Part shown: positions 9,640-20,499 of the stretch, in pieces
Position numbering within the stretch: the stretch's first letter is position 1
Layout: every line of letters starts with the position of its first letter
Source of the DNA: Hanleya hanleyi
Lineage: Eukaryota > Mollusca > Polyplacophora > Lepidopleurida > Hanleyidae
Direction of reading: 5' to 3'
Length of the DNA: 64,000 nucleotides
NCBI GenBank assembly: GCA_036873755.1
Contig: JAVTVY010019008.1
Span: 19,663-83,662 of the forward strand
Made by a program: the position numbers and the translations under genes
Notes under the pieces: model-generated
Seen by the model: the letters and a program-made list of their open reading frames with translations, nothing else
Database searches by the model: none
What the model was told of the DNA's origin: nothing

Positions 9640-9712
9640 CGAGGTGGCCGAATGGATAGAATCGCGAGAAGAGTTAACGTTTTGATTGAATGATCTGCTG
9701 GTTCGAATCCTA
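9640..9712 (+). pseudogene. tRNA-like relic
   Basis: GTGGCCGAATGG (A-box-like) and GGTTCGAATCC (B box) are 45 bp apart. The acceptor and T stems do not pair properly, so this is a degenerate tRNA or SINE head. Confidence 0.45.
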
Positions 9713-9796
9713 AAATATTCGTTTTAAAAGTTTTATGCATTTTTCGATTTTTCACCATGATTACAATATATATGTGAATATTTGTTAGTAGAAAGA

Positions 9797-10037
9797 ATGA
9801 GTGGAGGGAGGGAGGGAATTTGGCTTAATGTCACACTCAAGTTTGTTTCACTCATATGGTGACAGTCAGTTTGGTTGGTGGAGGAAGCCGGAGTACCCGG
9901 AGAGAACCACCGCCCTTCGGCAAGTAACTGACAAACTTTCACACATGGACCAGCTGGGCTCGAACTCGTTCTGGATCAGCGGTGTGAGGCTAGCGGTCAC
10001 CAGCGAAGCGCCTTAGACCACTCGGCCACCGAGGGCC
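9797..10037 (-). mobile_element. tRNA-derived SINE
   Basis: On the minus strand the head is GGTGGCCGAGTGGTCTAAGG (A box of a Leu/Ser-type tRNA) with B box GAGTTCGAGCCC. It is followed by a body containing CTCCGGGTACTCCGGCTTCC and a tail rich in TCCC/TCCA. This head-body-tail order is that of tRNA-derived SINEs in molluscs. Target duplications were not resolved. Confidence 0.7.
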
Positions 10038-12522
10038 CTCAAGAATGAGTGGAAATGGTCTATATCTCAAGATATAATATTCAGCAAATGTTGCGAAGTT
10101 TTATCTTTCCGTACTATAGCTTTGCCCGCTTGATTAGAGAATTGCAAACAACAGAATCTGAACTTATTTGATCAACTTAGTATTTAGTCGTATCAAAAGT
10201 GGTCTCAGGGAACTAGTTTGTGCGTTGAATTTCTACATATAGAAAAATATATATGTCCATGATGAAGAATATTTACTACCCTTTGGGATGTAGGCGATAT
10301 CAACAATGGACGAAAGAAAGAAAGACGAAATCAAGGCCAAATGAGAAATTTATCTGTTGACCAATCATAATGGGTAAATAAACAAATGTAGTTTACGGCC
10401 ATAGCGCATCTATTTCAATCCTTACCGACAACAGTTCTACCACCAGTAGAGACGTGACGCATGTACAGCTGGTGATCAGCGTAAACCCCGAAGAACCTTT
10501 CGGTCAAATGAAACTGGTCGTGCAACAGTTACTATGGGCACGATGAACTAAGAGCTTATGCATTCGGAACTTTAAACATTGCTGATTGCCCTTATTCACC
10601 ACATTGAGCGTGGTTGTCAGTCGAACGCCATATAGGATGCTCGTCACCTACCGCACATGGGGTATATAGTTACAATATAGTACACACGCCAAAACAAAAA
10701 TGACTCTACGAGAGTTGTCGTTGGTTCTCTTAAAAAAATGAGACTTGCGGACATTCAATTCAGCGAGTGGCGAATAAAATGTATTCATTTTATTTCCGCA
10801 TTCAACTTTTCATTGATGCAATTAACGGCATTAACGTAACAGGGATGGCACGAAGATATCATATCACAGCATCAGTTTAATAAGAGGGAAAAGGGTGTAA
10901 AACCACGAGTAAAATATGCTTGGCCTTGCAAACTGCGCTCTCGGCGGTCATCCCGAATCCATTCAATTCCACTGGAGTCACGTGATCCGCTGTGAATAGA
11001 CTGCTCGCCGGGGCCGTTTGTCCGTCTTATCGTACAAGGTCCTTTGCCAGAAATGTTTATCCATCAAAAATTCGAATTTGTTCTCGATGCACCAACCATT
11101 GAGACGACGATTTTATATTCGCCTTGCCTGGTGTGACTTACGCTCATACTATTCAGCTTGTATCACTGACGTCCATACTCTCCTTGTTCCCCCCGCTGAT
11201 TCACATCACCAAGTTCGCACCTCTTGGCCGTAAGGGGGCGCTTTATCTGGTTACCCAACCGCCGTGCCGTAATAGCTCGGAGATAACCAGATTTCTCATA
11301 CTAACCACGATTGGCTAACTATCTCACGTGATTGAAATTACGTCATGCCTTCATGATAGCAAGATCACGACTTTCACGTAATGTGGAAGCCATGCCAATA
11401 TTTTGACAGCGACACGCCTTCTTACCGCATCTCTCAAAGGAACTTTTTCCCGTCTTTATTATAGTCAACATTCAATTCAAAATCTGAAACAATTGAACGG
11501 TGTTTTACGTTACCATTCTAGGCAGCTTGATTTCCTTATATACTCATGAAGATAAAGCGTGGTCTTACAAGGAACAAGGAGAGGAGGGACGTCAGTGATA
11601 CAAGCTGTTTATCAGCGTAGGTGTGACTAATCAACGACCAATTTTGCTGTATTTAATATTCTTCGCTTAAAACTAAATCATCCTTTGACCAAAGACTATA
11701 TACCACGGAATAAAGAAGAATACGTTAAGACGATTTCCATATCATTTGTTCATTGGTTCCAACCAATCTTTTCAAGTTTGGACGCCCAGAAGCGCAGAGA
11801 GGAAAGTCCAGATTTTTTGCCGATCTTTGTAACCAATTAGCGTGGATATTTGCATTTCATTATTTTGACAAGTTCTAGTCCATTACTAGTGATCTTCTAT
11901 AATTCAGAATATATTTTGATCATTAAACAGGATTTTTTCAATAGTAATTTTAAGTCTCGTTATTTCCGACAACCGATTCATCCGCAGAGAGATATCCCAC
12001 TGTCATAAAGTCGGTGGAGCGATCATTGTTATATTTACTTCTAACGTATTACTACGCACGTCTTTGCCATTCAGCCGCATTGTGAATGAAAATGACTGCT
12101 CCCTGATGGTGGCGCGACAACCGTCAGAAAGAGCTCGACTGAAAATGTTCGTGGTATGGAAACTAAATTTCATCAGAAAATGATATGTGTATAGCAAATA
12201 TTTGAATTGAGTTGAAGGAAATCCAAACGCAAACGTTCGATAATTTTTCAATAACTTGTGTATCTTGAAACTGAAGCCGGACGTTCGTGAACGACCGTTA
12301 ACCTTGTCTCCAACCATCAAATGTTCGCCAGACTGTAACACCGAGTTTTGTGAAGCATCGTTGGAAATCTCCAACTGATTCCATTTCATCTCATATAAGA
12401 ATCAAACGGTTACCTGTACCTCACCATAATTGGAAATCGGAATAATTTTGATAGCAGCGGGAGGAAGTCATTTCAAAAAGATCTATGCATCTTTATTGCG
12501 CTGATGATTGTTACGCCTATTT
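10038..12522. other. Noncoding stretch with a local inverted repeat
   Basis: No gene supported. An inverted pair containing GTATCACTGACGTCC lies at about 11127-11191 and 11567-11632, with ~65-bp imperfect arms (a decayed palindromic element). The 128-codon minus frame at 12003-12389 lacks recognisable features. Confidence 0.45.
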
Positions 12523-12914
12523 CTCGTTAGTAGTAGAGAAAGCGTTAATTCACTCGCATTGACCTACTTTCATGACCTAATTGGGGCGTGATGCGGCGGT
12601 CAAGGTCACCATAGCTCCGGCAAAGGTCACGTGACGATCACGTGACCGGAATGGCCTCGGGGGATGTATTCCTCCGCGGTGATGCGGTCATGTCCGGTGG
12701 TGATGGGGTTGCTCCTGGGAGAAGCCTCCGCAGACAGAAAGTAGTCCCATGTCAACGAAACTTCAAATACGGGGGTCGTCGCTTTGCCTGAATCTTCGGG
12801 AATGTCCGGAAATCTTCGGCAATGTCCGGTCATCTCCGGCAATGTCCGGTGGGTAATCGAAGTCAAGTGTCCCGGGTATAGCTTCTAGATTGTAATCCCC
12901 ATACAGAAAGAGAA

Positions 12915-12989
12915 GGGGAAGGGGAGTCGAACCCATACTGCGCGCTCCAGAAGCGGGCACGTTATCCACTGCATCACGAGTCAGCCCAT
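12915..12989 (-). repeat. tRNA-like A/B-box sequence in left TIR
   Basis: CTCGTGATGCAGTGGATAAC with GGGTTCGACTCC downstream. The mirror copy at 14549-14614 (+) keeps a perfect GCTGG-TTCGACT-CCAGC T arm. The acceptor ends do not pair, so it is not a functional tRNA; it is part of both TIRs. Confidence 0.5.
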
Positions 12990-13639
12990 ACTAGGCAAGG
13001 TTGAGACCTCTGAAGCTCCCCTTTCTTTACTACTCCCGAGTGATCTATAAATAGAACAGGGTTTTTTTTTCAGAAAATTCTCGAAAAATTTACCCTGACA
13101 AAGAGAACGATGACCTACAAAACAGGGTTTTTTTCAGCTAAACACCCGTACAATGTCCCGGTGTAGAGCAATGACATCTTCCGGGACCACCATGTTTTAT
13201 TCCCTGGAGTGAATGGATTGATACATAGACATTGTCGATGTGTTAGTATTATATAATAGCATGGTACAATCTCGCGCAAGGATAAAACACTGGTATGCTA
13301 GGGCGTTAAGGCGTTAGGATAAGGCGTTAAGATGGGGCATTAAGGCGTTAAGATAGAGCGTTAAGGCATAACGATGAGCGTTAAGGCGTTACTGTAAAAC
13401 TATCCACAAAGGTCACAGGGCAAATATACTGGGCTTCTGTTTTTTTCTACTACTAAAGGGCAACTGGATTACATCATCCCTTGACTTTTACTTCCCCGAA
13501 ATTGAGAGACTACACTATCTCAACAACAATATTCTCATTTCTATGACTCACTGGGTGTAAAGTCCGTTTTTTTCTGTGAAACATGCACCCACCCATGACT
13601 TGATCGGCCTGGAGGAGCTCTTCACATGAATACCCTCCC

Positions 13640-14190
13640 CGACCTAGAACGCCCAATATGGGCCCACCTCGATCCCAAAACGTCCATTCCAATGCCCTTT
13701 TCCCACCATTCCCTGCCTGCGCATGCGCCCATTGCGCTACTTTTACTCCACACCAGTCCAGTTGGACGCTCCTTCATGAGAGCTTCAAAATGATACCCCA
13801 TACGACCCAATCGGACCAATATGGGACCACCTCGACCCCAAAACATTCATTCCAGTACCCTTTTCCCACAATTTCCTGTCTGCGCATGCGCAGATTGTTG
13901 AAAACGGACAACACATTAGTCCAGTCGGATGGTGCCCATGAATGCTTCACGATGACACCTCACACGGCCCAATCGGACCACTATTGGTCCGTCTCGACAG
14001 CAAAACGTCCATTCAAAGACACTTTTTCTACTGCGCATGCGCAGATAAACCATATTCCCACCCCCACACCCATCCAGTTGGACGCTCCCCCACGAGTGTG
14101 TCAAACTGATACCTCACGCGAACCAATCGAACCACTATGGGTCCACCTAGACCCCAAAACGTCCACTTCGATCTGCCGACCTACTGCACA
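13640..14190. repeat. Degenerate ~150-bp tandem repeats with TGCGCATGCGC palindromes
   Basis: About four diverged units sharing 'cctcgaccccaaaacgtcc' and 'cccaatcggacca'. Three carry the palindrome GCGCATGCGC (near 13722, 13882 and 14034); the fourth has a mutated version near 14184. The palindrome equals the NRF-1 consensus known from animals. Confidence 0.65.
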
Positions 14191-15204
14191 TGCCTCATCA
14201 GCACTTTTCAACAAAAGTCAATGCATGGCCTCGAGACCCCTCCCATCGTGTTCTACAGCTCGAGATAAAGAAAACAAGGTGCCACATCCCATACCGCAAA
14301 TGTCCATGAGTGGGTTCCCCATTCATTGTCCACTGCGCCAGAATGGACCTAACATGTCCACCCCTGACCTGCCTGAATTTTTCAGCCAAACCCCATACTA
14401 AAATCCACAAGAAAAAAAGAAAAAAAATTGACCACCCCAATACTTCCATACCGCAAATGGCCATGCGTGTGTTCCCGATTGGACCTACACCATAGCCTAA
14501 TATAGATCTGTCCTTTGGGTATTTTCAACCTTGCCTAGTATAGGCTGACTCGTGGTGCAGTGGATAACGTGCCCGCTTCTGGAGCGCGCAGTGCTGGTTC
14601 GACTCCAGCTAAAACCAAGAGGATTCCCCTTCTCTTGCTGTATGGCTATGTATGGGGGTTAAAACCCAGAAGCTATACCCGGGACCCTTGACTTGACGGC
14701 TGAATTATGAATGACGGACTAGACGCTTGTAATTCGATTACCCACCGGGCATTGGCGGAGATGACCGGACATTGCCGAAGATTGCCGGACATTCCCGAAG
14801 TTTCAGGCAAAGCGACGACCCCCGTATTTGAAGTCTCGTTGACATGGAACTACTTTCTGTCCGCCGAGGCTTCTCCCCGGAAGCGACCGCATCACCGCCG
14901 GAAATGACCGCATCGCCGCGGAGGAATACATCCCCCGAGGTCACTTCCGGTCAAGTGAGCTTTGCCGGTACTATGGTGACCATGACCGCCATGTCACGCC
15001 AAAATTAGGTCGCTATAGTAGGTCAATGTGATTGAATTCATGCTTTATATACTACTCTCATTTATTGCGAATATCCCGCTTCTCGTTTGTCGCTTGTTTA
15101 TTCTTGTTTCTAACGTCTATTTAATAATAAAAAACGTATATCGGTGAATCTAAATCCAAATGATTCTTCAAATAAATTACGACATAAGGATTACAAAAAT
15201 TAAA

Positions 15205-15350
15205 CATTCATAAACAATGTTACTATTTATTATCAAATCAAACCTGCTATTGCTTAGCCTTAATCCTCCGTTTATTGCAGAATAAAAGTTATGGGAGCTC
15301 AGTCGGGTTGCTCTGCACCTGCGCTCTCAGGAAAACCTCCTCTTTCTTAC
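15205..15350. repeat. DIRS left inverted terminal repeat (3' side)
   Basis: Shares ACCTGCTATTGCTTAGCC, TTAATCCTCCGT and GGGAGCTCAGTCGGGTTGCT with the reverse complement of the right repeat at 22500-22640. A 25-bp middle segment differs. Confidence 0.8.
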
Positions 15351-15412
15351 TCCTGCAGCCTGTAGTGTGTGTTTGTGCAAGGCCGTAGAGTGAGAGGTAG
15401 GATGGGTGGGCA

Positions 15413-15512
15413 ATCAAAGCAATAGCAGGTTTGATTTGATAATAAATAGTAACATTGTTTATAAATGTATAATATTTATTTGCTCAAGTCGACACCTGCT
15501 ATTGCTTAGCCA
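15413..15512. repeat. DIRS internal complementary region
   Basis: The first half (15413-15463) is the reverse complement of the left outer end at 15205-15256. The second half (from ~15470) matches the reverse complement of the right outer end (ATTTATTTGCTCAAGTCGAC...). It thus contains the end-to-end junction used as a template for completing termini in the DIRS replication model. Confidence 0.8.
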
Positions 15513-15539
15513 CACTCCCAACAGATGGAGGTAGGGACC

Positions 15540-16700
15540 TCAGCCTTGTTATAGTTCCTGTAGTTAGCAGAGTAACCGCTGAGATGATCACGGACGTGGC
15601 ACACTAAATACTCGACAGAGGGACCCGGGTCGGAGACGCTGTGGGTAGTCATGGAGTAAATCAGTAACAGATTGTGAATGTGACCACCAATTACTCGTCC
15701 TAGAAACCGCGATCGTGGATGTGGTGCACAATATTACCCGACGAAGGAACTCGGGCCGGAGGCGCTATGAGTATTCGTGTGGTAAGCAATGTATAACGGA
15801 TAGAAGGGTCATGTACATACCAGGCAACATCGTATACAAGGTGACCATCTTATACCACTAAGTCCAATTGCCGTCTTACGCCAACTCTCTGTACTTTAGT
15901 CCCTTGTTACTGACACCAATAAACCTGAAATAATACTCACGGATGTGTCAGGTCTTGTAAGATGTCTTGTGAGTTGACTGCAGCTGACTTTCTTGTGATG
16001 ATCATGTAAGTTGGTCTTATTTGCCGTCTTACACCAACTCTCTGTACTTTAAACCTGAAACTGACACAAATATACCTAAATGCAAATACTCACCATTGTG
16101 TCAGGTCTTGTAAGATGTCTTGTGAGTTGGCAACTGGCTGACCTGTTGAGGTGATCATGTACTGTGGTGGACATGTGAGATGGCTGACTAGCTGCGATGA
16201 TGCCCCCCCCCCTTTTTTTTTGGAAAAGCTACTGGACCACATGCTGGGCAGCCACCAGCGGCCCAAGTGTGGTCACTCTATCTGATTGCTCTGACATGTC
16301 TCTCAGATAGAAGTCGGTAAAAGTTGAATTAGGCACTCCAAGCACAGGACTGGACAATTACAAGCGTCTGGTCCGTCATTCATAATTCAGCCGTCGTCCA
16401 TTAGACAATATCCGCGTCCATAATCCAAAGACCTATTCCATATTCCATATAACAGTATTAGCATCGAATTCAAAAAGACAATCATAGTATACATAGTATA
16501 AGAGAGAAGCGGTCAACAGTTTTCAATGATGTCAGCAAGACATCATGAGGTTCCAAAAATATCACATCCGTATCGCTGATCAGTATTCTTAATCCATAAT
16601 ATTCGTTGTAAAGTCGTCATCTAAAGAATGATGTATCTCAGTCACGCTTTGATTGTGCCTGTTCATATGAGTACCATGAGGATCTTGAAGTACATGGGTT
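15540..16700. other. DIRS 3' noncoding region with short repeats
   Basis: Two diverged copies of a ~65-bp phrase (15595-15660 and 15700-15785) and two of a ~110-bp phrase containing GTCAGGTCTTGTAAGATGTC (near 15945 and 16100). A poly-C/poly-T tract is at 16204-16220. A 42-bp segment at 16356-16397 is shared, inverted, with 14696-14737. No gene is seen. Confidence 0.5.
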
Positions 16701-16742
16701 GATAAGGCCCCTAGCCCCGGGTTAAGCGGAATTAGACACAAG

Positions 16743-17445
16743 TTACGAAACGTAATGCCATAGATCTTGCACGCTACGCTCACATTTTGCTATCAGCATG
16801 CGATATGTATGGCCAAATTTGAGAAACTTTGAGTGGAGGCGCTTGGTGGTGTAGCCCTGTTTTATAAGTTTCTGCAACAATGTTTTGGGACGTTGATTAA
16901 AATCGTCACATTTAACACAGGATCTAGCAAATGCTACTAGGCGTGATATGTATACGCCATATGCAGGTCCCACTGGAATATTACTGTCCAGAAAGGGATA
17001 GCTTACGATGTCGAAATTGTAATCATCTCTTTTGTCATACAATCGACGAGAGAGAAGGCCCGCTTCATTTTTATAGAGATATAGGTCTAGATACGATGTG
17101 CCTGTAGGGTTATCTGTAGTTTCCTTCAAATCCAGTGAAGGTGGATATATATCCTTCACTGCGTCATTTATATAGCGATTATCCACAATGAGAAGATCGT
17201 CTATATAGCGTTTGGTGAATGAGAAGGAACGGGCTTTGAATGGATCGGTTTTTGAAAGCGCCTGCATATAGTCGTATTCATAAGAGAACAGATATAGGTC
17301 AGCCAATAGGGGTGCACAAAGAGTACCCATTGGAATGCCTATATGCTGTTGATATATTGTGTTGCCAAATTTCACATAGGTATTTTTAATGAGAAATTCA
17401 AGCAACAATGTCTTCCAAGGATAAGTTCTTTCATAAAGGCCATGA
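16743..17445 (-). pseudogene. Reverse transcriptase fragment, Penelope-like type, 5'-truncated
   Basis: About 230 codons. Seen: the GIPMGTLCAPLLADLYL block (RT motif 4 region), the catalytic RYIDDLL motif (YxDD), and downstream SYLDLYLYKN and LYDKRDDYNF, ending at TGA near 16743. This style of RT (GIPMGT...APLLAD, YIDDLL, LYDKRDDFNF) is one I associate with Penelope-like elements; the class is inference. The N-terminal RT motifs are missing because the frame abuts the truncated DIRS recombinase at ~17440. No GIY-YIG domain is seen. It is a dead fragment inserted in, or recombined into, the DIRS element. Confidence 0.7.
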
Positions 17446-18489
17446 TGTAGCGATGGCACGAATTACATGGGAAGAAGCAGAGGCCAGAAGTGGGGGAGCG
17501 TCAAGGGCGAGTTGGTATGTCCACTTAATGGTCTTCTTCAACCAAGACGCCACAGTATTCTTGGTGATGTCACGAACCACAGCTGGATGAAGAGACAGGA
17601 ATAACAGTCGACGAGATCCCCGACCAGGGTCGGTACGAGTGAGGTAGTGATGTATAGCTCGTACAGGACATAACAGGATGTCGTCATCAAGGCCACGAAC
17701 AAAGTCTGTTAATGCAGGGATAGAGTACAAACGTTGAGCACAAGGACCTTGGCGCACAGCCTCATTTTTGGCGATGAACTCTGGAACGGGACGGAAAGAG
17801 ATGCGAGACCAACCTGCCGTCCAGGTCAACGACTTCTTCTCCAGGGCGTGAAGCTCGGATACTCTAGAAGCCAAAGCGAAGGCCGACAGGAAAGCAGTCT
17901 TGTAGGAAACAGCTTTAGTAGAGGCTGACTGTAGAGGTTCGAAAGGTGGATGAAGCAGAGCACTAAGAACCACACCAATATCCCACTTCGGTAACAGTTG
18001 TCGAGTACGGCGAGACTGTAAAGCGAAGGCATGTAGGAGAGCAGAGATGTCATTCAGACTAATGTCGATGCCGGTCGAAAGACGTAAAACCCTAGCCAAA
18101 GCTGACCGATACCCCTCAATGGTGCTGATTTGAAACCTCTTATCTCGATGTAGGTGAAGGAGGAAGTCAGCTACTAAGGAAAGAGAGGCAGAGTCGGGAT
18201 CGGTGTCACATTCTCGGCACCAGGAGACGAAATAAGCCCATTTTGATAGATAGAGCTGCGATGTGGAAGATCGATTGGCTGAAACCATCGTCTCTGCAAC
18301 TTCTGCTGAAAATCCTTGGACTGTAAGTGCACTCTGGATAGTCTGTAGACGTGTAAGTTGAGCCAGCGTGGGTTGTGATGGATTATCCTGTGAGGTTGGC
18401 GCAACAGGCTGGGCCAAACTGGAAGGCGACATGGAGGGGCGGTGAGAAGCGGAACCAAAGCCGGAAACCACAGACGACGAGGCCACCAC
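17440..18489 (-). pseudogene. DIRS tyrosine recombinase, C-terminally truncated
   Basis: About 345 codons in frame. The N-terminal SAM-like core-binding part (KWAYFVSWCRE, FLLHLHRDK) is followed by the catalytic domain with the first arginine in ALASRVSELHAL and the H-x-x-R box in SSHVIRAIATS. The final tyrosine segment is missing because the sequence switches at ~17440 into a foreign RT fragment. The 5' part overlaps the RT/RNase H frame by ~315 bp, as usual in DIRS elements. The enzyme would have integrated circular cDNA without target duplication; without the tyrosine it cannot cleave. Confidence 0.8.
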
Positions 18490-20499
18490 GGAACTACAAG
18501 CAGGATGGCGCAGTCGTGCTGAGCAATCTTTTGAAGAACTTCCTGAAGCAGGGCAATGGGAGGGTAGGCATATGCCAGGAAGTTGTCCCAGCTGATTGAG
18601 AGAGCATCGATGGCAAAAGCTCGAGAGTCCAGAATCGAGCTGACGAAGAGGGCGAGCTGCGCATTGTTCCTCGTCGCAAACAGATCAATCAAGGGAGTCT
18701 CCCAGATGCTGTTGATACGATGGAAGACCTCCGGATGAAGCTGCCATTTGGTCTGAAGCCCGGTGTCGGGACGAGAAAGGCGATCCGCTAAGACATTGAG
18801 CCGACCCAGAACATGGCGAGCAGTGAGATGGCAGTGATGTATGAGGGCCCAGTCAAAAAGATCCCACACCAGACGAAACGTTGAGAAAGATCGGGTGGTA
18901 CCCATCTTGTTGATGTGAGCAATGACAGTAGAGTTGTCCGTTGCGATGAGAAGGGGCGAATTCACGAGATGACAACTCCAATGCTGAACTGCTAGGATGA
19001 CTGCCTTCATCTCCAGAAGGTTGATATGAAGTCTGGCATCCAACATCGACCATCTGCCGGACACCTCCAGGCCGTCCAGATGGGCTCCCCAACCGGTCTC
19101 GGAAGCATCGGTGTAGAGATGGTGATCCGGAGTTGGAGATCGGAACGGAACTCCCTGCATGACGTTGTGGCGGGACTGCCACCAAATCAGATGTGGATGT
19201 AGAGACGTCAATATCGGCACTAATGGATTGAGGGATGACGTCTGAAGATAAGGAGACAGATGGTACTGCAGCGACCGAACTTGGAGTCGTTCGTAATGAG
19301 TAAGGTCCTGCGTGGATGTAAGTAGCCCTAGAAGGCATTGCCAAAGCTGAAGAGGCTGATGAGTTGATGACAAAAACCTTAGTACCAACGCCTGAATTTT
19401 GGTCCAACGGTCTTCCGGGGGATGAACCACTTGATGGAGAGTGTCGAAAACTGCCCCATTGTAACGATGAAGTTGTGCTGGTACCAGCTCTGACTTCTGA
19501 GGGTGAGGAATGAACCCGAGATGTCGCAGAACGAGCAGGGTAAACCGGATCTGAGCGTTGAGAAGAGACTTGTCCGCTGCCCACATGAGGATGTCGTCTA
19601 TGTAAACCTTGATGTGAATGCCCCATAGATGGAGAAACCCCATGACTGGAGAAGTGATACGGGTGAAAAGCCATGGAGCGTTGTTGACTCTCAAACGGGA
19701 GGACTTGCCACTCGAACTGACGACCATTGATGGTGAATCGTAGGAAAATCCGATGACGAGGATGAATGGGTATATGGAGATATGTGTCTTGCAAATCGAT
19801 GGAGGCCAACCAATCCCGGTGATGTACGCAGGCCCGGATCGATGAGACTGACGTCATCTTGAAATGAGGCGGTGGTGACAGGTGAAGTTTGTTGAGCCGC
19901 CTGAGATCGATGATCATACGCTTTTGATCAGAATCTTTCTTCGGAACAAGGAAGACATGACTGTGGAAACCGACGCTGTCCTCGGCTTGAGGCAACTCTC
20001 TGATGGCACCTTTGGCGATGAGCGTGGTGACAGAGGAAAGAAGCGTCTGAACGTGTCCTGCGGGAACTGGCAGTAGAGAAGGACGAGGTCGAGAGATGAG
20101 TCTGGGTTGGGACTGGAAGAGGAATCCGTTTTTCAATGTCTCGAGAACCCAGACGTCGTCTGTAATGAGCTGCCAATTCTCCCAGAAGTGTTGCAAACGG
20201 CCGCCGACGACCTGATGACTGAAAGGACGGAAGGCGGACAGATGAAAATCTATGGTACGAGGATGGGAGATGGACTGCAGATAGTCACTTGTTGGAAGCA
20301 CCTCTCCCTCTGAAAGACTTCCCACGCGTGGTGCGACGGCCACGGGAATGTGAAGACTTGTCAAAGGCACGAAAATTACCAGGAGGGAAACCCTCTCGAT
20401 GGAAAGACCTGGATGCTTGATTCCGATTTGACCTCCGGTCAAAGGAAAATGCTGGACGCCGAGCCGCTGCGGAAAGGAGTCTATAAGTCCTCTCCTCAC
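18174..20499 (-). pseudogene. DIRS reverse transcriptase-RNase H, frameshifted
   Basis: The RT N-terminal half lies in one frame (20499 down to ~19700: FLVPKKDSDQKRMIIDLRRLN, DLQDTYLHIPI, FTINGRQFEWQVLPF). The rest is in another frame from ~19690 (NNAPWLFTR, catalytic VYIDDILMW). A single indel near 19688-19700 explains the break. RNase H follows (LYTDASETGWGAHL, LLEMKAV, IATDNSTVIAHIN, LNVLADRLSR), then the DIRS-type C-terminal region (PLIDLFATR...YAYPP). Active-site residues look intact, so the frameshift is the main lesion visible here. Confidence 0.85.

Larger units (their letters stand above)
12529..15056. mobile_element. 2.5-kb inverted-repeat element, Polinton-like termini
   Basis: The left end begins AGTAGTAGAGAAAGC and the right end, reverse-complemented, begins AGTAGTATATAAAGC. 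Homology between the ends runs inward as inverted repeats 12529-13004 and 14528-15056. The flanking 6 bp are CTCGTT (12523-12528) and CTCATT (15057-15062), a 5/6 target duplication. AG termini, long TIRs and a 6-bp duplication are known traits of Polintons/Mavericks; no Polinton gene is inside, so this would be a non-autonomous derivative. The inner TIR edges contain a tRNA-like A/B-box sequence. The termini match repeats at 2855-2889 and 8531-8568. An open frame at 13658-14401 coincides with tandem repeats and is not convincing as a gene. Confidence 0.7.

Noticed and set aside
13658..14401. 247-codon open frame in the 2.5-kb element
   Set aside because: Lies over degenerate tandem repeats, Pro/Thr-rich with no motif; opposite-strand frames are also open.
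15540..15800. Continuation of the DIRS recombinase C-terminus beyond the RT fragment
   Set aside because: No convincing tyrosine-segment motif could be read in any minus-strand frame there.
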